Positions 8,588-18,175 of a stretch of DNA of 64,000 nt are shown piece by piece. A program made the position numbers and the translations under genes. The notes beneath the pieces are model-generated. The model saw nothing but the letters and a program-made list of their open reading frames with translations. It had not been told where the DNA came from and made no database searches. Source of the DNA: Parabacteroides sp. (GTDB lineage: Bacteria > Bacteroidota > Bacteroidia > Bacteroidales > Tannerellaceae); NCBI GenBank assembly GCA_017481945.1, contig JAFUOJ010000017.1, positions 1-64,000 of the forward strand, written 5' to 3'. The first letter of the stretch is position 1. Each line of letters opens with the position of its first letter.

Positions 8588-10345
8588 ATGTATAGAACAA
8601 GAACCTGTGGTGATCTTCGCCTTACAGATGTAGGCTCGGTAATTACGTTGGCTGGCTGGGTACAGAAAACACGTAAGATGGGCGGTATGACATTTGTGGA
8701 TATCCGCGATCGTTATGGTATTACACAATTAGTGTTTAATCAGGAAGTTGATGCTACTCTTTGTGAGAAAGCAAATAAATTAGGACGTGAATATGTTATT
8801 CAGGTAACAGGAACTGTATGTGAACGTTCTAATAAGAATCCTAATTTACCAACTGGAGAAATAGAAGTCATTGTTTCTGAATTGAATATTTTGAATGCGG
8901 CTGTAACTCCTCCTTTTACAATTGAGGATGATACTGATGGTGGCGATGACTTGAGAATGAAATATCGCTATTTAGATTTACGCCGTAGTGCGGTACGTAA
9001 AAATTTGGAATTGCGTCATCGCATGGCTTTTGAGGTGCGTAATTATTTGGATAAGCAAGGATTTTTAGAAGTTGAGACTCCGATATTGGTTAATTCAACA
9101 CCGGAGGGAGCCCGTGACTTTGTCGTTCCTTCTCGTATGAATCCGGGACAATTCTATGCTTTACCTCAATCTCCACAGACATTGAAACAGTTGTTGATGG
9201 TTTCTGGGTTTGATCGTTATTTCCAGATTGTGAAGTGTTTTCGTGATGAGGACTTGCGTGCAGACCGTCAACCAGAGTTTACTCAGATTGACTGTGAAAT
9301 GAGCTTTGTTGAACAGGAAGATGTATTGAACATCTTTGAAGGCATGGCTAAGTATTTGTTTAAGACTATCAAAGGTATTGAAATTAATGAACCATTCCCA
9401 CGTATGTCTTGGCATGACGCAATGAAATATTATGGAAGCGATAAGCCAGATTTGCGTTTTGATATGAAATTCGTCGAATTGATGGATATAATGAAAGGGT
9501 ATGGTTTCTCTGTTTTCGATAATGCTACATATATAGGTGGTATTTGTGCGGAAGGAGCAGCAACTTACACTCGTAAACAGTTAGACGCATTGACTGAGTT
9601 TGTAAAGCGTCCGCAGATTGGAGCTAAAGGAATGGTTTATGCTCGTGTAGAGGCTGATGGTAATGTAAAGTCAAGTGTAGATAAATTCTATACACAAGAA
9701 GTTTTGCAACAGATGAAAGATGCCTTTGGTGCAAAACCGGGTGATTTAATCTTGATTCTTTCAGGTGATGACGCAATGAAGACTCGTAAACAACTTTGCG
9801 AATTGCGTTTGGAAGTAGCAGGACAGTTAGGATTACGGGATAAGAATAAGTTTGCTTGCTTATGGGTAATTGATTTTCCTTTGTTTGAGTGGAGCGAAGA
9901 AGACCAACGTTATTATGCAATGCACCATCCGTTTACCTCTCCCAAACCGGAAGATATTCCTTTGTTGGATAGTGATACGGGAGCTGTGCGTGCGAATGCG
10001 TATGATATGGTTATTAACGGTGTCGAAGTAGGAGGTGGTTCTATTCGTATCCATGATAGTCAGTTACAAGATAAGATGTTCAAGCTTTTAGGCTTTACAG
10101 AAGAAAAAGCACAGGAACGTTTTGGTTTCTTGATGAATGCCTTTAAATATGGAGCTCCTCCTCACGGTGGATTGGCTTATGGTTTAGACCGTTGGGTTTC
10201 ATTGTTTGCAGGATTGGATTCTATTCGTGATTGTATTGCTTTCCCAAAGAATAACTCTGGTCGTGATGTTATGTTAGATGCTCCAGGTATCTTAGATGAT
10301 TCACAGCTGGATGAGTTGTGTTTGAAAGTAGATATAAAAGAATAA
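8588..10345 (+). CDS. aspS: Aspartate--tRNA ligase
   Basis: Class IIb synthetase, 585 aa, the bacterial size class. It has an N-terminal OB-fold anticodon domain (residues 1-105, with [20 protein letters not shown]), the motif 2 region ([22 protein letters not shown]), the bacterial GAD insertion at about 300-410, and motif 3 ([15 protein letters not shown]) near the C-terminus. First gene of a run in which the following genes are 7, 1 and 4 bp apart, so aspS, the Nif3-like gene, the zinc-ribbon gene and tilS are probably one operon. Confidence 0.97.
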   Translation: MYRTRTCGDLRLTDVGSVITLAGWVQKTRKMGGMTFVDIRDRYGITQLVFNQEVDATLCEKANKLGREYVIQVTGTVCERSNKNPNLPTGEIEVIVSELNILNAAVTPPFTIEDDTDGGDDLRMKYRYLDLRRSAVRKNLELRHRMAFEVRNYLDKQGFLEVETPILVNSTPEGARDFVVPSRMNPGQFYALPQSPQTLKQLLMVSGFDRYFQIVKCFRDEDLRADRQPEFTQIDCEMSFVEQEDVLNIFEGMAKYLFKTIKGIEINEPFPRMSWHDAMKYYGSDKPDLRFDMKFVELMDIMKGYGFSVFDNATYIGGICAEGAATYTRKQLDALTEFVKRPQIGAKGMVYARVEADGNVKSSVDKFYTQEVLQQMKDAFGAKPGDLILILSGDDAMKTRKQLCELRLEVAGQLGLRDKNKFACLWVIDFPLFEWSEEDQRYYAMHHPFTSPKPEDIPLLDSDTGAVRANAYDMVINGVEVGGGSIRIHDSQLQDKMFKLLGFTEEKAQERFGFLMNAFKYGAPPHGGLAYGLDRWVSLFAGLDSIRDCIAFPKNNSGRDVMLDAPGILDDSQLDELCLKVDIKE

Positions 10346-10352
10346 AATTATT

Positions 10353-11450
10353 ATGTTGAGGGTAAAGGATATACTGAGAGAAATTGAATTATATGCTCCA
10401 CTTCCATTACAAGAAAGTTTTGATAATGCAGGTGTACAGGTAGGTGATGTGAATCAACCTGTCATGGGGGCTCTTTTATGTTTGGATGTTACTGAAGATG
10501 TAATAGACGAAGCGATAGAGTTAAATTGTAATTTGATTATCTCTCATCATCCTTTAGCTTTCAAAGCTTTTAAATCATTGACAGGTTCGACATACATAGA
10601 ACGATGTATGATGAAGGCCTGTAAATATGATTTAGTAGTTTATGCTGCACATACAAATTTAGATAATGCGGCGCAGGGAGTTAATTTCCGCTTAGCTGAG
10701 TTAATAGGATTAGAAAATGTACGTGTCTTAAGTCCGCAAAAAGGAGCTCTGTTAAAACTGGTTACTTTTGTGCCCGAAGCTTATGCTGAATTGGTACGAA
10801 CAACTTTGTTTAATGCCGGAGCTGGTACAATTGGAAATTATGATTCTTGTAGTTTCAATTTGTCCGGGACAGGAACGTTTAGAGCGAATGAAGGAACTAA
10901 TCCTTTTTGTGGCGAGATTGGTGAACTACATGAAGAACCTGAAGTTCGTATAGAGATGATTCTTCCTGTATTCCGTAAATCGACAGTTACTCGTGCTTTG
11001 CTTTCGGTACATCCTTATGAGGAACCAGTCTTTGACTTTTATCCATTAAATAATACTTGGAATCAAGTAGGTTCCGGAGTTGTTGGTGAATTACCGGAAG
11101 AGGAAGATGAAATAAATTTCTTACAACGAATAAAAGATTTGTTTCAAGTAGGCTGTGTTAAACATTCAGCTTTAACAGGCAAACCGATACGGGAAGTTGC
11201 TTTATGTGGAGGAAGTGGAGCCTTTTTGATTAAGGACGCAATTCATTATGGGGCAGATGTTTTTATTACAGGGGAAGCAAAGTATAATGACTTTTATGAC
11301 GTAGAGGATCAGATTTTACTTGCTGTTATAGGACATTATGAAAGTGAAGTCTGTACAAAAGACATCTTTTATAATATAATATCGAAAAAATTCCCTACCT
11401 TTGCCGTACATTTTTCAAATGTTAATTCAAACCCGGTAAAATATTTATAG
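10353..11450 (+). CDS. Nif3-like dinuclear metal centre protein
   Basis: 365 aa, the long form of the NIF3/YqfO family. The metal-binding halves are at the N-terminus (SFDNAGVQVGD ... LIISHHPLAFK ... YAAHTNLDNA) and the C-terminus (CGGSGAFLIKDAIHYGADVFITGEAKYN ... VIGHYESE). Between them, at about 130-230, is the inserted CutA/PII-like domain typical of long forms. The family forms a ring hexamer. It has been proposed as a GTP cyclohydrolase I type 2 homologue, but no reaction is firmly established. It begins 7 bp after aspS and ends 1 bp before the next gene. Confidence 0.93.
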   Translation: MLRVKDILREIELYAPLPLQESFDNAGVQVGDVNQPVMGALLCLDVTEDVIDEAIELNCNLIISHHPLAFKAFKSLTGSTYIERCMMKACKYDLVVYAAHTNLDNAAQGVNFRLAELIGLENVRVLSPQKGALLKLVTFVPEAYAELVRTTLFNAGAGTIGNYDSCSFNLSGTGTFRANEGTNPFCGEIGELHEEPEVRIEMILPVFRKSTVTRALLSVHPYEEPVFDFYPLNNTWNQVGSGVVGELPEEEDEINFLQRIKDLFQVGCVKHSALTGKPIREVALCGGSGAFLIKDAIHYGADVFITGEAKYNDFYDVEDQILLAVIGHYESEVCTKDIFYNIISKKFPTFAVHFSNVNSNPVKYL

Positions 11451-11451
11451 A

Positions 11452-12216
11452 ATGGCAACAGATAAACAATCAGCTGAAAAAGAGATTACAGTTGAAGAAA
11501 AACTTTCTACGCTGTATCAGCTTCAGACGATGATGACTGAAATTGATAAGATCAAAACTCTTCGTGGTGAACTTCCTTTGGAAGTACAAGATTTAGAAGA
11601 TGAGATCGCAGGTCTGGAAACACGTCTCCAGAATTATCAGTCAGAAATTAAGGACTTTGAAAATGCTGTTGTAGGACAGAAGCATAAGATTACAGAGTCT
11701 ACCGGTCTGATCGAAAAATATAAAGCACAATTAGATAATGTGCGGAATAATCGTGAATTTGATAATTTGTCAAAAGAAATAGAATTTCAGGGACTTGAAA
11801 TAGAGTTCTCCGAAAAGAAAATTCGTGAATTTGGTGAAGCTATCAATCGTAAGAAAACTGAAATTACTGAATTAACTGAAAAGTTAGAAGGTCGTAAGGC
11901 TGACTTGGTTCAGAAGAAGAGCGAGTTAGAGCAGATTATTTCAGAAACGAAACAGGACGAAGAAAAGTTACGCGAAAAAGCAAAGAAATTAGAAGCTAAT
12001 ATCGAACCTCGTTTATTGACAGCTTTCAAGCGTATTCGTAAAGGTGCACGTAATGGTTTAGCTGTTGTATATGTACAGCGTGGAGCTTGTGGTGGTTGTT
12101 TCAATAAGATTCCGCCTCAGAAACAGTTAGATATTAAATTGCGTAAAAAGATTATTGTATGCGAATACTGTGGTCGTATCATGATTGACCCGGAATTAGC
12201 AGGAGTTGAAGATTAA
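11452..12216 (+). CDS. Coiled-coil protein with C-terminal C4 zinc ribbon
   Basis: 254 aa. Residues about 10-190 form a long charged coiled coil (repeated E, K, L and Q). The C-terminus holds a four-cysteine zinc ribbon: CGGC (RGACGGCFNKIPPQ) and CEYC (VCEYCGRIM). This is the DUF164/zf-RING_7 architecture found across bacteria. Related proteins have been linked to ribosomes or nucleic-acid binding, but the function here is not known. The position between the Nif3-like gene and tilS suggests a link to translation. Confidence 0.9.
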   Translation: MATDKQSAEKEITVEEKLSTLYQLQTMMTEIDKIKTLRGELPLEVQDLEDEIAGLETRLQNYQSEIKDFENAVVGQKHKITESTGLIEKYKAQLDNVRNNREFDNLSKEIEFQGLEIEFSEKKIREFGEAINRKKTEITELTEKLEGRKADLVQKKSELEQIISETKQDEEKLREKAKKLEANIEPRLLTAFKRIRKGARNGLAVVYVQRGACGGCFNKIPPQKQLDIKLRKKIIVCEYCGRIMIDPELAGVED

Positions 12217-12220
12217 TTCA

Positions 12221-13546
12221 ATGCGCGACTTAGTCCGTGCATATATAGAAAAATATCAGTTACTTACAGAAAACCGTCCTGTTTTGGTCGGAGTAAGTGG
12301 CGGAGCAGATTCAATAGCCTTACTCACTATTTTAGTTGAGTTGGGCTATTCCTGTATTGCTGCACATTGTAATTTCCATTTGAGAGGAGAGGAGTCTCTG
12401 CGAGATGAACGGTTTACAAAGGAGTATGTAGAAAAGTTACAAATCCCCTTTGTCAAAATAGATTTTGAGACGGAACAATATGCAGCAGAAAATCATTTAT
12501 CTATTGAAATGGCTGCCCGTGAATTACGCTATCGTTGGTTTGAAAAACAACGAATACATTGGGGAGCACAAGCAATAGCGGTAGCCCATCATCGGGATGA
12601 TAATGTAGAAACCTTTTTAATGAACTTAATACGAGGAACAGGGATTCGCGGATTAAGTGGTATTCAGCCCAAAAATGGTTTCGTTGTCCGTCCAATGTTA
12701 GCCGTTAGTCGTGAAGAAATTCAGAACTGGTTTGCAAAACGAAACTTATCGTATGTGACAGACAGTACAAATTTGTCAGACGCTTATACTCGTAATTTTA
12801 TTCGTTTGCGTATTCTGCCTTTATTAGAAGAGGTAAATCCTTCCGTTAAAAAGGCGATTGCTCGAACTTCTGAACATTTAGCTGCGACAGAGGCTATTTA
12901 TTTGCAAGTAATAGAAGAGGCGAGAAAGGAGGTTTTTGATTCCGAAAATCGTTTATCCATTGCTGCCCTGATGAAATATCCTGCTCCGAATGCAGTCTTG
13001 TATGAGCTATTGAAAGTCTATGGATTTTCTCGTTCCGTAGTGGAAGATATTTATTCATCTTTGACTAAGGAGTCAGGAAAAGTCTTTTTTTCATCTTCTT
13101 TTCGGTTGATTAAAGACCGTGATTATCTGTTGTTTTCTCCTTTAGTGAAAGAAGAAACACAAGAATATATTTTGAATGGAGATGAGAAAGAATGGATAGG
13201 CCCCATTGAACTTTCTTTTGAATCCGTTGTTATAACAACAGATTTCCAGATACGGAAAGAAAAGAATATAGCCTATTTTGACGCTGATAAACTGACTTTC
13301 CCTTTGACATTACGTAAATGGCAGGAGGGAGATTGGTTTATTCCTTTTGGTATGAAAGGACGTAAAAAGTTGAGTGACTATTTCTCAGATCGTAAGTTTA
13401 GTCGTCTTGAAAAAGAACAAACTTGGCTTTTATGTAGTGGTGATACTATTATTTGGATTGTTGGTGAACGTTCAGATAATCGTTTTTGTTTGGATAAGAT
13501 GACCAAAAGAGCCCTTGTAGTGAATTTTTTTCCAACAAAAAGATAG
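12221..13546 (+). CDS. tilS: tRNA(Ile)-lysidine synthetase
   Basis: TilS attaches lysine to C34 of the CAU-anticodon tRNA-Ile, changing it to read AUA; the gene is essential in most bacteria. The PP-loop SGGADS is at residues 26-31 (VLVGVSGGADS), followed by HCNFHLRGEES, AVAHHRDDNVETFLMNLIRGTG and the C-terminal TilS domain (LRKWQEGDWFIPFGMKGRKKLSDYF). The ATG at 12221 is taken as the start: it lies 4 bp after the upstream stop, and an in-frame TTG at 12206 would overlap that gene for no gain in homology. Last gene of the aspS operon. Confidence 0.96.
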   Translation: MRDLVRAYIEKYQLLTENRPVLVGVSGGADSIALLTILVELGYSCIAAHCNFHLRGEESLRDERFTKEYVEKLQIPFVKIDFETEQYAAENHLSIEMAARELRYRWFEKQRIHWGAQAIAVAHHRDDNVETFLMNLIRGTGIRGLSGIQPKNGFVVRPMLAVSREEIQNWFAKRNLSYVTDSTNLSDAYTRNFIRLRILPLLEEVNPSVKKAIARTSEHLAATEAIYLQVIEEARKEVFDSENRLSIAALMKYPAPNAVLYELLKVYGFSRSVVEDIYSSLTKESGKVFFSSSFRLIKDRDYLLFSPLVKEETQEYILNGDEKEWIGPIELSFESVVITTDFQIRKEKNIAYFDADKLTFPLTLRKWQEGDWFIPFGMKGRKKLSDYFSDRKFSRLEKEQTWLLCSGDTIIWIVGERSDNRFCLDKMTKRALVVNFFPTKR

Positions 13547-13564
13547 AGAATGTAAAAAGATTAT

Positions 13565-13572
13565 TACATTTG
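13565..13572 (+). promoter_or_regulatory. -7 box (TACATTTG) for rho
   Basis: Exact TAnnTTTG, giving a 5' leader of about 155 nt before the rho ATG. No clear -33 element. The long leader contains a small ORF. Confidence 0.6.
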
Positions 13573-13667
13573 CAAAGATTTACTCCGCAGATGTCGCTAA
13601 GAGGTCAATTTAGCAGAACAATCCGGTTTTATATAAATAATTAATTATCAAATTATAAAAGAAAATA

Positions 13668-13757
13668 ATGATTGCGTTGTACACGTATGTTTTTTACGAG
13701 TGTGCTTTCGTTTTATTTATTATTTACCTCGCATTATGCAAAAATATAACATTTTAG
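13668..13757 (+). CDS. Possible 29-aa hydrophobic leader ORF overlapping the rho start
   Basis: ATG at 13668, 29 codons, TAG at 13755-13757, in a different frame from rho and overlapping its first 22 nt. The peptide is hydrophobic ([16 protein letters not shown] in its middle). It lies inside the rho transcript leader. Termination next to the rho start could couple or limit rho translation. No conservation can be seen from one sequence, so this may be a chance ORF. Confidence 0.25.
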   Translation: MIALYTYVFYECAFVLFIIYLALCKNITF

Positions 13758-15775
13758 AGCTGAATGAAAAACTACTTCCTGAATTGCAAAGTATAGCGGA
13801 AGAGTTAGGTATAAAAAAGATAAGTGCTTTGAAAAAAGAAGAGCTTATATATCGAATTCTGGATGAACAAGCTATATCTTATGCAGGTATTCAAGCTGAG
13901 AAGGCAAAAGCTTCTCGTAGAGGTAGACCTCCAAAAGCAAAGAAAGTAGCAGAAGCCCCTGTTGCGAAAGAATCAAGTGAACCCATTGCTGCTGTTGCAG
14001 AACCTGTTGTTACTCCTTCCACTGAACAGCCAGTAGAGGCTACAGCAGAAGTTAAGGCACAACAGCCGGAACGCAAGAAAAGGGTTCGTATAGAAAAGAA
14101 AGAAAAACAGACTCCAAATAAAAGCAGTGAAGATGTTTTAGATTCAAAAGAGATGATTGTCGCTGAAAAAACAGTTGAAGTTTTAGAGGTGGCAAAGGTT
14201 GCTCCTGTAGAGAAAGCTGAATTGAAAAACAAAACTGCTGTAAAAAAGGAAAATAAGATGAATGAAAAGACACTTCTTCCTCCGGTAGTTGCAGAAACCG
14301 GATTTGAAGATAAACAAGTTGAGATTGTAGAAGAGGTTAAAGAGATTAAAGAGGTAAAGGTTGAAGAAGAAATTGCGGAGAAAGCTCCGGAAGTTACTGA
14401 AGAACCGAAACGAATGGTTTTCCGTCATCCGGATACTAAATCAGTTTTAGATCAACTTTTCCCATTCTCATCTACCCCGTCAAAAGTAAGTTCTAAAAAG
14501 TCTAATGAGCAAAATGAAAATGCTCAGCCGCAAAACAATCAGCGTCAGAATAATAATAGACCAAATAATCAGAACAACAATAACAATAATAACAATCAGC
14601 GTAACACCAATACCAACAACGCTCCGCAAGAGAAGCAATATGAGTTTGACGGTATTCTGACCGGTACAGGCGTATTGGAAATGATGCCTGATGGTTATGG
14701 TTTCTTGCGCTCTTCTGATTATAACTATTTGACCTCTCCGGATGATATTTATGTATCACAGTCACAAATCAAATTGTTTGGTTTGAAGACAGGGGATGTC
14801 GTTGAAGGCGCTATTCGTCCGCCGAAAGAGGGTGAGAAATATTTCCCGTTGGTAAAAGTCGATAAGATCAATGGCCGTACACCGGAAGAGGTGCGTGACC
14901 GTGTTCCTTTTGACCACTTGACACCGCTTTTCCCGGATGAAAAGTTTATGCTTACTGCCCGCAAGTCTCCGAAGGTATATGATAACATTGCCGTTCGTGT
15001 CGTTGATTTGTTCTCTCCGATCGGAAAGGGACAGCGTGGTTTGATTGTGGCTCAACCGAAGACTGGTAAGACCATGTTGTTGAAAGATATTGCGAACGCT
15101 ATCGCTGCTAATCACCCGGAGGTTTACATGATTATCCTTTTGATCGACGAACGTCCGGAAGAGGTAACCGATATGGCCCGCAGCGTAGACGCTGAAGTAA
15201 TTGCTTCTACTTTCGACGAACCGGCAGAACGCCACGTGAAGATTGCCGAAATCGTATTGAACAAGGCAAAACGTATGGTTGAATGCGGACATGACGTAGT
15301 GATTTTGTTGGACTCTATCACCCGTTTGGCTCGTGCTTACAATACAGTACAGCCGGCTTCAGGTAAGGTACTTTCCGGTGGTGTGGACGCGAACGCGTTG
15401 CAAAAACCGAAACGTTTCTTCGGGGCAGCTCGTAACATTGAGAATGGCGGTAGCTTGACAATCTTGGCTACGGCTTTGACTGAGACCGGCTCTAAGATGG
15501 ATGATGTTATCTTTGAAGAATTCAAGGGTACCGGTAACATGGAGTTGCAGTTAGACCGCAAGTTGGCGAATAAACGTGTTTATCCGGCTGTGGATATTAC
15601 TGCTTCCAGCACGCGCCGCGATGATTTGTTGCAGGATGAAAGTACAGTGAATCGTATGTGGATCTTGCGTAAGTATTTGGCAGACATGAACTCTATCGAA
15701 GCAATGGAATTTGTTAAACAGCGCATGGAACAGACGTTTGACAATATGGAATTCCTCGCTTCCATGAACGGATAA
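13736..15775 (+). CDS. rho: Transcription termination factor Rho with long disordered insert
   Basis: RNA-dependent ATPase hexamer that ends transcription. Residues 1-47 are the N-terminal helix bundle ([20 protein letters not shown]). About 50-300 is low complexity: Lys/Glu/Val/Ala-rich at first, then Asn/Gln-rich with eight Asn in a row (codons 14573-14596). From about 302 the conserved body begins: cold-shock RNA-binding domain (DGYGFLRS), Walker A (QPKTGKT, about 440), Walker B ([14 protein letters not shown], about 525), Q/R-loops ([21 protein letters not shown]). ATG 13736 is chosen over an upstream GTG at 13700 because the fold starts there. At 679 aa it is far longer than the 419 aa of E. 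coli Rho, because of the insert. Confidence 0.97.
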   Translation: MQKYNILELNEKLLPELQSIAEELGIKKISALKKEELIYRILDEQAISYAGIQAEKAKASRRGRPPKAKKVAEAPVAKESSEPIAAVAEPVVTPSTEQPVEATAEVKAQQPERKKRVRIEKKEKQTPNKSSEDVLDSKEMIVAEKTVEVLEVAKVAPVEKAELKNKTAVKKENKMNEKTLLPPVVAETGFEDKQVEIVEEVKEIKEVKVEEEIAEKAPEVTEEPKRMVFRHPDTKSVLDQLFPFSSTPSKVSSKKSNEQNENAQPQNNQRQNNNRPNNQNNNNNNNNQRNTNTNNAPQEKQYEFDGILTGTGVLEMMPDGYGFLRSSDYNYLTSPDDIYVSQSQIKLFGLKTGDVVEGAIRPPKEGEKYFPLVKVDKINGRTPEEVRDRVPFDHLTPLFPDEKFMLTARKSPKVYDNIAVRVVDLFSPIGKGQRGLIVAQPKTGKTMLLKDIANAIAANHPEVYMIILLIDERPEEVTDMARSVDAEVIASTFDEPAERHVKIAEIVLNKAKRMVECGHDVVILLDSITRLARAYNTVQPASGKVLSGGVDANALQKPKRFFGAARNIENGGSLTILATALTETGSKMDDVIFEEFKGTGNMELQLDRKLANKRVYPAVDITASSTRRDDLLQDESTVNRMWILRKYLADMNSIEAMEFVKQRMEQTFDNMEFLASMNG

Positions 15776-15799
15776 TACTTTTTGGATTGAATACTGAGG

Positions 15800-15855
15800 A
15801 GAATGGTCCAATCTTGTATCACTCAAAACGATGTGATACAAGATTGGGCCATTCT
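15800..15855 (+). terminator. Long hairpin terminator of rho, formed by the first two array units
   Basis: A 23-bp stem with one G-T pair: its left arm starts AGAATGGTCCAATCTTG at 15800, its right arm ends CAAGATTGGGCCATTCT at 15855, and the loop is 10 nt. The arms contain units 0 and 1 of the 41-bp-pitch array. TTTTG follows. Confidence 0.75.
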
Positions 15856-16060
15856 TTTGTTACAACATTTTTTTTGATCCAAGAATGGGGCATTCTGCTG
15901 TCAATTTGTTTTTTTAGATACCAGAATGCAGCATTCTAAGGTCAAAAATTTTGAAAAGAAAGAAGAATGCAGCGTTCTTGCGTCTCTCTGTTTGAAAAGA
16001 AAAAAGAATGCCACATTCTCGTGTCCCTTTGTTTAAATAGAGAGGAGAATGCAGCATTCT
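15800..16060. repeat. Array of seven 15-bp palindromes at exact 41-bp pitch (AGAATGCnGCATTCT)
   Basis: Unit centres are at 15807, 15848, 15889, 15930, 15971, 16012 and 16053, each 41 bp from the next. Units in order: AGAATGGTCCAATCT, AGATTGGGCCATTCT, AGAATGGGGCATTCT, AGAATGCAGCATTCT, AGAATGCAGCGTTCT, AGAATGCCACATTCT, AGAATGCAGCATTCT. The 26-bp spacers are diverged but several keep GTC at spacer positions 4-6 and TTGTTT or a variant at about 10-15, so they look like decayed copies of one 41-bp unit. The array fills the 309-bp tail-to-tail gap between rho and the GH106-like gene; no gene is visible in it. Confidence 0.93.
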
Positions 16061-16084
16061 TGCCCAAATTAATTTATAGACTAA

Positions 16085-18016
16085 TTAATCGCCAATCTTT
16101 TTAGCAGCAAACTTTAAGTCGATTTCTTCGATAGTGCCATTTCCTGTTACTTTCAATAAGATGGATTGGTTAGGCGCGAAGTTTAACGTCTTAGTCTGAC
16201 TGCCGGCAGCCGTATTGATGGTAATGTTACGCTGTGAACCTTTGTCTTCAAATGCTTGACCGTAGCGCAAAGGATATTTCAAAAGTTTTGCAGCCGGATT
16301 TGCAAAGAAGATGTATAGATCTGAACCCTCTTGTCTACACCAGAAGTCCGGAAGGTCTTCTCCTTCGATGAGCGGTTTGTTATTTAGGATCTTCGTAGGT
16401 TCCGAAGAAACGTTAGCCATTGCTTGCAAAGATTCAAGCAGGGTCGCATATTCCGGAGACTTGTTTTTACCCGGTTGCTTCGGTGCACGAGCTAAAATAA
16501 CCGGTAATCCCTCTTTCGCCAAACGAACGACCTGACGAAGGTTTGCAATATCTAAATAATCTACATCGATAGTCAAAGCCGAGAAGGTAACGTCGCCATA
16601 ACGAAGGACTCCGTTTTCATAACGAGCTTCTGAAAGAACTTTGCCATTGACCCAAAGCGGTTGATAGCCTTTCAAATAATCGGGAGCAAATTTGTAGCGT
16701 AGTTCATATTCACCCCAAACCCAAGGCATCTTGAGAGAATCCGGGTATTCGACAGCCATCCATGAGTCTTCCAACGGCAAGTAGAGAGCAACGTCTGAAT
16801 AAACTTTCCCTTTACGCATATAGTTGGAAACGGTTGCCATGTATTGGTTGAAATCGCTCAACTGATCGATGAAATAGGAGTTAGGTCCTACATGTACAGA
16901 AGCGTAGAAATAGTTAGATGTATCCCCTTTGCTGTTGTAAGGCATACCGTGCCAGATGATCTGGTTCGTTCCGTTAGCAAACAGAGCGTCTGCCACTAAA
17001 CGCATATCAGCTACCTGTTCCTGTTCTTGGTACGGACCTTTACCGCCCCAACGACGCCAGCCGTAGATACAGGTGAATGTTTCAGAAGTAACAACCGGTT
17101 TGCCGGTTAAAGCAGCAGCTGAAGCCGGGATACGACCGAAGTTCGGTTCATAAAGAATAGCTTCTGTTTCAGGAACGTCTACAATCATGAATGCAGTAAG
17201 TAAGTCCGCCGGAGCACCTCCACATTGAGAGCGGGCAAAGGCACCTACTTGATGAGCGTTATCGGTAAATGGCTGATAGAAATCATACAATACGTAATCC
17301 GATAGAAGACTCATGTAATCGTAATAAACATCTTCGTATCCCGGTTTGTATAGATTATCCATCAGAGGTTCGATTTCATAACCAAAACGTTGTTTGAACT
17401 TTTCTCCGAATCCGGCAGTCCAAAGATGACGAGTCTCTACTTCCCAAGAGTCCACGAATAATCCTGATTTGGATCCTTTATAGGCTTCATTCAAACCCTT
17501 GTTCATCTTTTGTGCGTATCGTCCGAAGGCTTCTCTGTCCAAGTGGTTTAAGATACGTGCCTTACGAGGATGTTCCCACGTAATCGTGCGGTCTAAAGGA
17601 GAGATAGAATCGTAGAAGCTGCGACTTCCGTCAGCTTCCGGTAGGTCCGGATCACTGAATGGCCATAAAGTTCCGTAAGTGTAGTCACAACCCAATCCCA
17701 AAGAGTCGGCACAACGTTTTGCATAAGCTACTGTCTTTGCCCATTCGGGAGAAAGCCAGCCGAAACGTTTAGTCGTACTGTCGCCATGCATAGGATAAAT
17801 CCAAGCAATTTCAACACCACCGAAGTTCTGTTGTTTTAGCCATTCTAATTGATACTTGACATCTGCAGTGTCGATTTCAGAAGCGAACCACCACCAGCGA
17901 GTGTATGGTTTTCCATCTGCATAAATAGTTTTTTCACTTGTATTTTTCGGACGTTCTGTAGTCGTACACGAAAAAATACCTAACGAAAGTAACCCGTAAA
18001 GGAAGAATTTTTTCAT
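16085..18016 (-). CDS. Lipoprotein glycoside hydrolase, GH106-like
   Basis: 643 aa with a lipoprotein signal (MKKFFLYGLLSLGIFSC, Cys17 as the lipid site), so anchored to a membrane and probably facing the periplasm or surface. The mature N-terminus TRWWWFASEIDTADVKYQLE followed by WLKQQNFGGVEIAWIYP matches the start of the TIM barrel in GH106 alpha-L-rhamnosidases and their relatives. Further support comes from the LGLGCDYTYGTLWPF strand and VTSETFTCIYGWRRW. It is shorter than characterised GH106 enzymes (around 1,000 aa), so it may be a distinct related family and the substrate is uncertain. Single gene, convergent with rho across the 41-bp array. Confidence 0.6.
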   Translation of the reverse strand: MKKFFLYGLLSLGIFSCTTTERPKNTSEKTIYADGKPYTRWWWFASEIDTADVKYQLEWLKQQNFGGVEIAWIYPMHGDSTTKRFGWLSPEWAKTVAYAKRCADSLGLGCDYTYGTLWPFSDPDLPEADGSRSFYDSISPLDRTITWEHPRKARILNHLDREAFGRYAQKMNKGLNEAYKGSKSGLFVDSWEVETRHLWTAGFGEKFKQRFGYEIEPLMDNLYKPGYEDVYYDYMSLLSDYVLYDFYQPFTDNAHQVGAFARSQCGGAPADLLTAFMIVDVPETEAILYEPNFGRIPASAAALTGKPVVTSETFTCIYGWRRWGGKGPYQEQEQVADMRLVADALFANGTNQIIWHGMPYNSKGDTSNYFYASVHVGPNSYFIDQLSDFNQYMATVSNYMRKGKVYSDVALYLPLEDSWMAVEYPDSLKMPWVWGEYELRYKFAPDYLKGYQPLWVNGKVLSEARYENGVLRYGDVTFSALTIDVDYLDIANLRQVVRLAKEGLPVILARAPKQPGKNKSPEYATLLESLQAMANVSSEPTKILNNKPLIEGEDLPDFWCRQEGSDLYIFFANPAAKLLKYPLRYGQAFEDKGSQRNITINTAAGSQTKTLNFAPNQSILLKVTGNGTIEEIDLKFAAKKIGD

Positions 18017-18175
18017 ATTCTATAGCGTATTTGTTAATATTAAATTTGGATATACAAAGAAAGCATATTTTTTCATTAATTCGCTTATTTTTTGAGTTCT
18101 TTGACTAAACCTTTGTTATAAAATAGGGTCAAAGCTGTTGTTTTTAAATAAGTATAAGAAAAGAAGTTAGTTATA

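Noticed and set aside
13700-13735. GTG start 12 codons before the chosen rho start
   Set aside because: The extra residues are hydrophobic and unlike Rho; the ATG at 13736 starts the conserved helix bundle.
14762-15292. A 176-codon minus-strand frame inside rho
   Set aside because: It is antisense to the conserved catalytic part of Rho and has no recognisable domain.
15800-16060. Regularly spaced palindromes resembling a CRISPR array
   Set aside because: Repeats are only 15 bp and imperfect, spacers retain traces of homology to each other, and there is no cas gene or leader. They are better described as decayed 41-bp tandem units.
18100-18135. CTTTGAC/GTCAAAG inverted repeat before the beta-barrel gene as an operator
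   Set aside because: Arms are short, 22 bp apart, and no regulator is linked to it; kept only as a remark in the gene entry.
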